Of a stretch of 6,513 nt of DNA, positions 6,266 through 6,513 are shown piece after piece (the stretch's first letter is position 1; every line of letters begins with the position of its first letter). The notes beneath the pieces were generated by a model. The model was not told where the DNA came from, made no database searches, and saw only the letters and a program-made list of their open reading frames with translations. The position numbers were made by a program, and so were the translations under genes. The stretch covers positions 1 through 6,513 of the forward strand of contig JAPPKV010000388.1 of NCBI GenBank assembly GCA_028819775.1, written 5' to 3'. This DNA comes from Gammaproteobacteria bacterium. Its GTDB lineage: Bacteria > Pseudomonadota > Gammaproteobacteria > Pseudomonadales > Azotimanducaceae_A.

Positions 6266-6513
6266 ATGCGCAAGGCGACCGATACCGTCCTCCGTCACCT
6301 GGCGATGCTCGCGGCGATTCCGGTCGACCCCGGCAGGAAGAGCACCCGGCAGATTCGTGAAGAGCTGCTCGAGGAGGATTCGGAGTACGACGTATCCGTC
6401 CGATCCATCCAGCGCAGTCTGGAGATGCTGTCGGGCCGCTTTCCCATCGCTTCCGAGACGCGGGGCCGGGCGAACTACTGGTACTGGATCGACCGCCACG
6501 CGCTCACCCAGAT
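6266..6513 (+). CDS. WYL-type transcriptional regulator, N-terminal winged helix (C-terminus beyond window)
   Basis: 82 complete codons, open at the window edge. LRHLAMLAAIPVDPGRKST followed by QIREELLEE and VSVRSIQRSLEMLSGRFPI is the winged-helix/recognition-helix pattern at the start of WYL-domain regulators; the later WYWIDRHA also fits the start of the linker region in that family. The ligand-sensing WYL domain itself would lie beyond the right edge, so it is inferred and not seen. Such regulators often repress or control defence loci (for example BrxR and CapW). Here it follows the tandem AAA+ gene on the same strand after a 67-bp gap that contains its own promoter and an inverted repeat. 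Likely role: autoregulation and control of the ATPase operon, because the two promoters share sequence (inference). Confidence 0.8.
   Translation, partial: MRKATDTVLRHLAMLAAIPVDPGRKSTRQIREELLEEDSEYDVSVRSIQRSLEMLSGRFPIASETRGRANYWYWIDRHALTQ

Noticed and set aside
6068..6499. Minus-strand open frame across the AAA+ end and WYL start
   Set aside because: It is antisense to two recognisable proteins and to the predicted promoter, and has no recognisable sequence.
1..6513. CRISPR array, tRNA, insertion sequence ends or attachment-site repeats
   Set aside because: No regularly spaced direct repeats, no tRNA-like cloverleaf, no transposase or integrase coding and no long terminal repeats were seen on reading both strands.

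Overview
The window is roughly two-thirds G+C by eye, with strong third-position G/C bias, so long open frames run antisense to every real gene. Codon use and gene families suggest a high-GC, probably proteobacterial, chromosome. Nothing in the sequence fixes the genus. There is no rRNA, tRNA, transposase, integrase, CRISPR array or phage structural gene.

Layout: two gene groups diverge from a 197-bp intergenic region (2943-3139). Leftward (minus strand) come a NERD-nuclease/UvrD-type helicase (2942-1281) and, 29 bp later, a TM0106-family RecB/Cas4-like nuclease with an Fe-S cysteine set and the start of an RNase H-like exonuclease domain (1251 to the window edge; its C-terminal part lies outside). 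Rightward (plus strand) come a small 325-aa SMC/DndD-like ABC ATPase that seems to lack its coiled coil (3140-4117), a 683-aa tandem AAA+ ATPase (4147-6198), and the N-terminal winged-helix part of a WYL-type regulator (6266 to the window edge).

Regulation: the two rightward transcription units appear to start from matched leaderless promoters. A -10-like TACnnT lies exactly 6 nt before the ATG at both 3140 and 6266, and the upstream sequences align without gaps. Inverted repeats built on GCGAC/GTCGC occur at the ATPase promoter, at the junction of the two ATPase genes and at the regulator promoter. They are candidate operators for the WYL protein. A separate 12-bp-stem inverted repeat overlaps the predicted promoter of the leftward helicase.

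Interpretation (inference): nucleases, a helicase, an SMC-like ATPase, an AAA+ remodeller and a WYL regulator in one divergent cassette look like a nucleic-acid-targeting accessory or defence locus. I cannot match the whole set to a named system. The rightward operon has no recognisable effector nuclease within the window, so the effector would be either the leftward nucleases or genes beyond the right edge.
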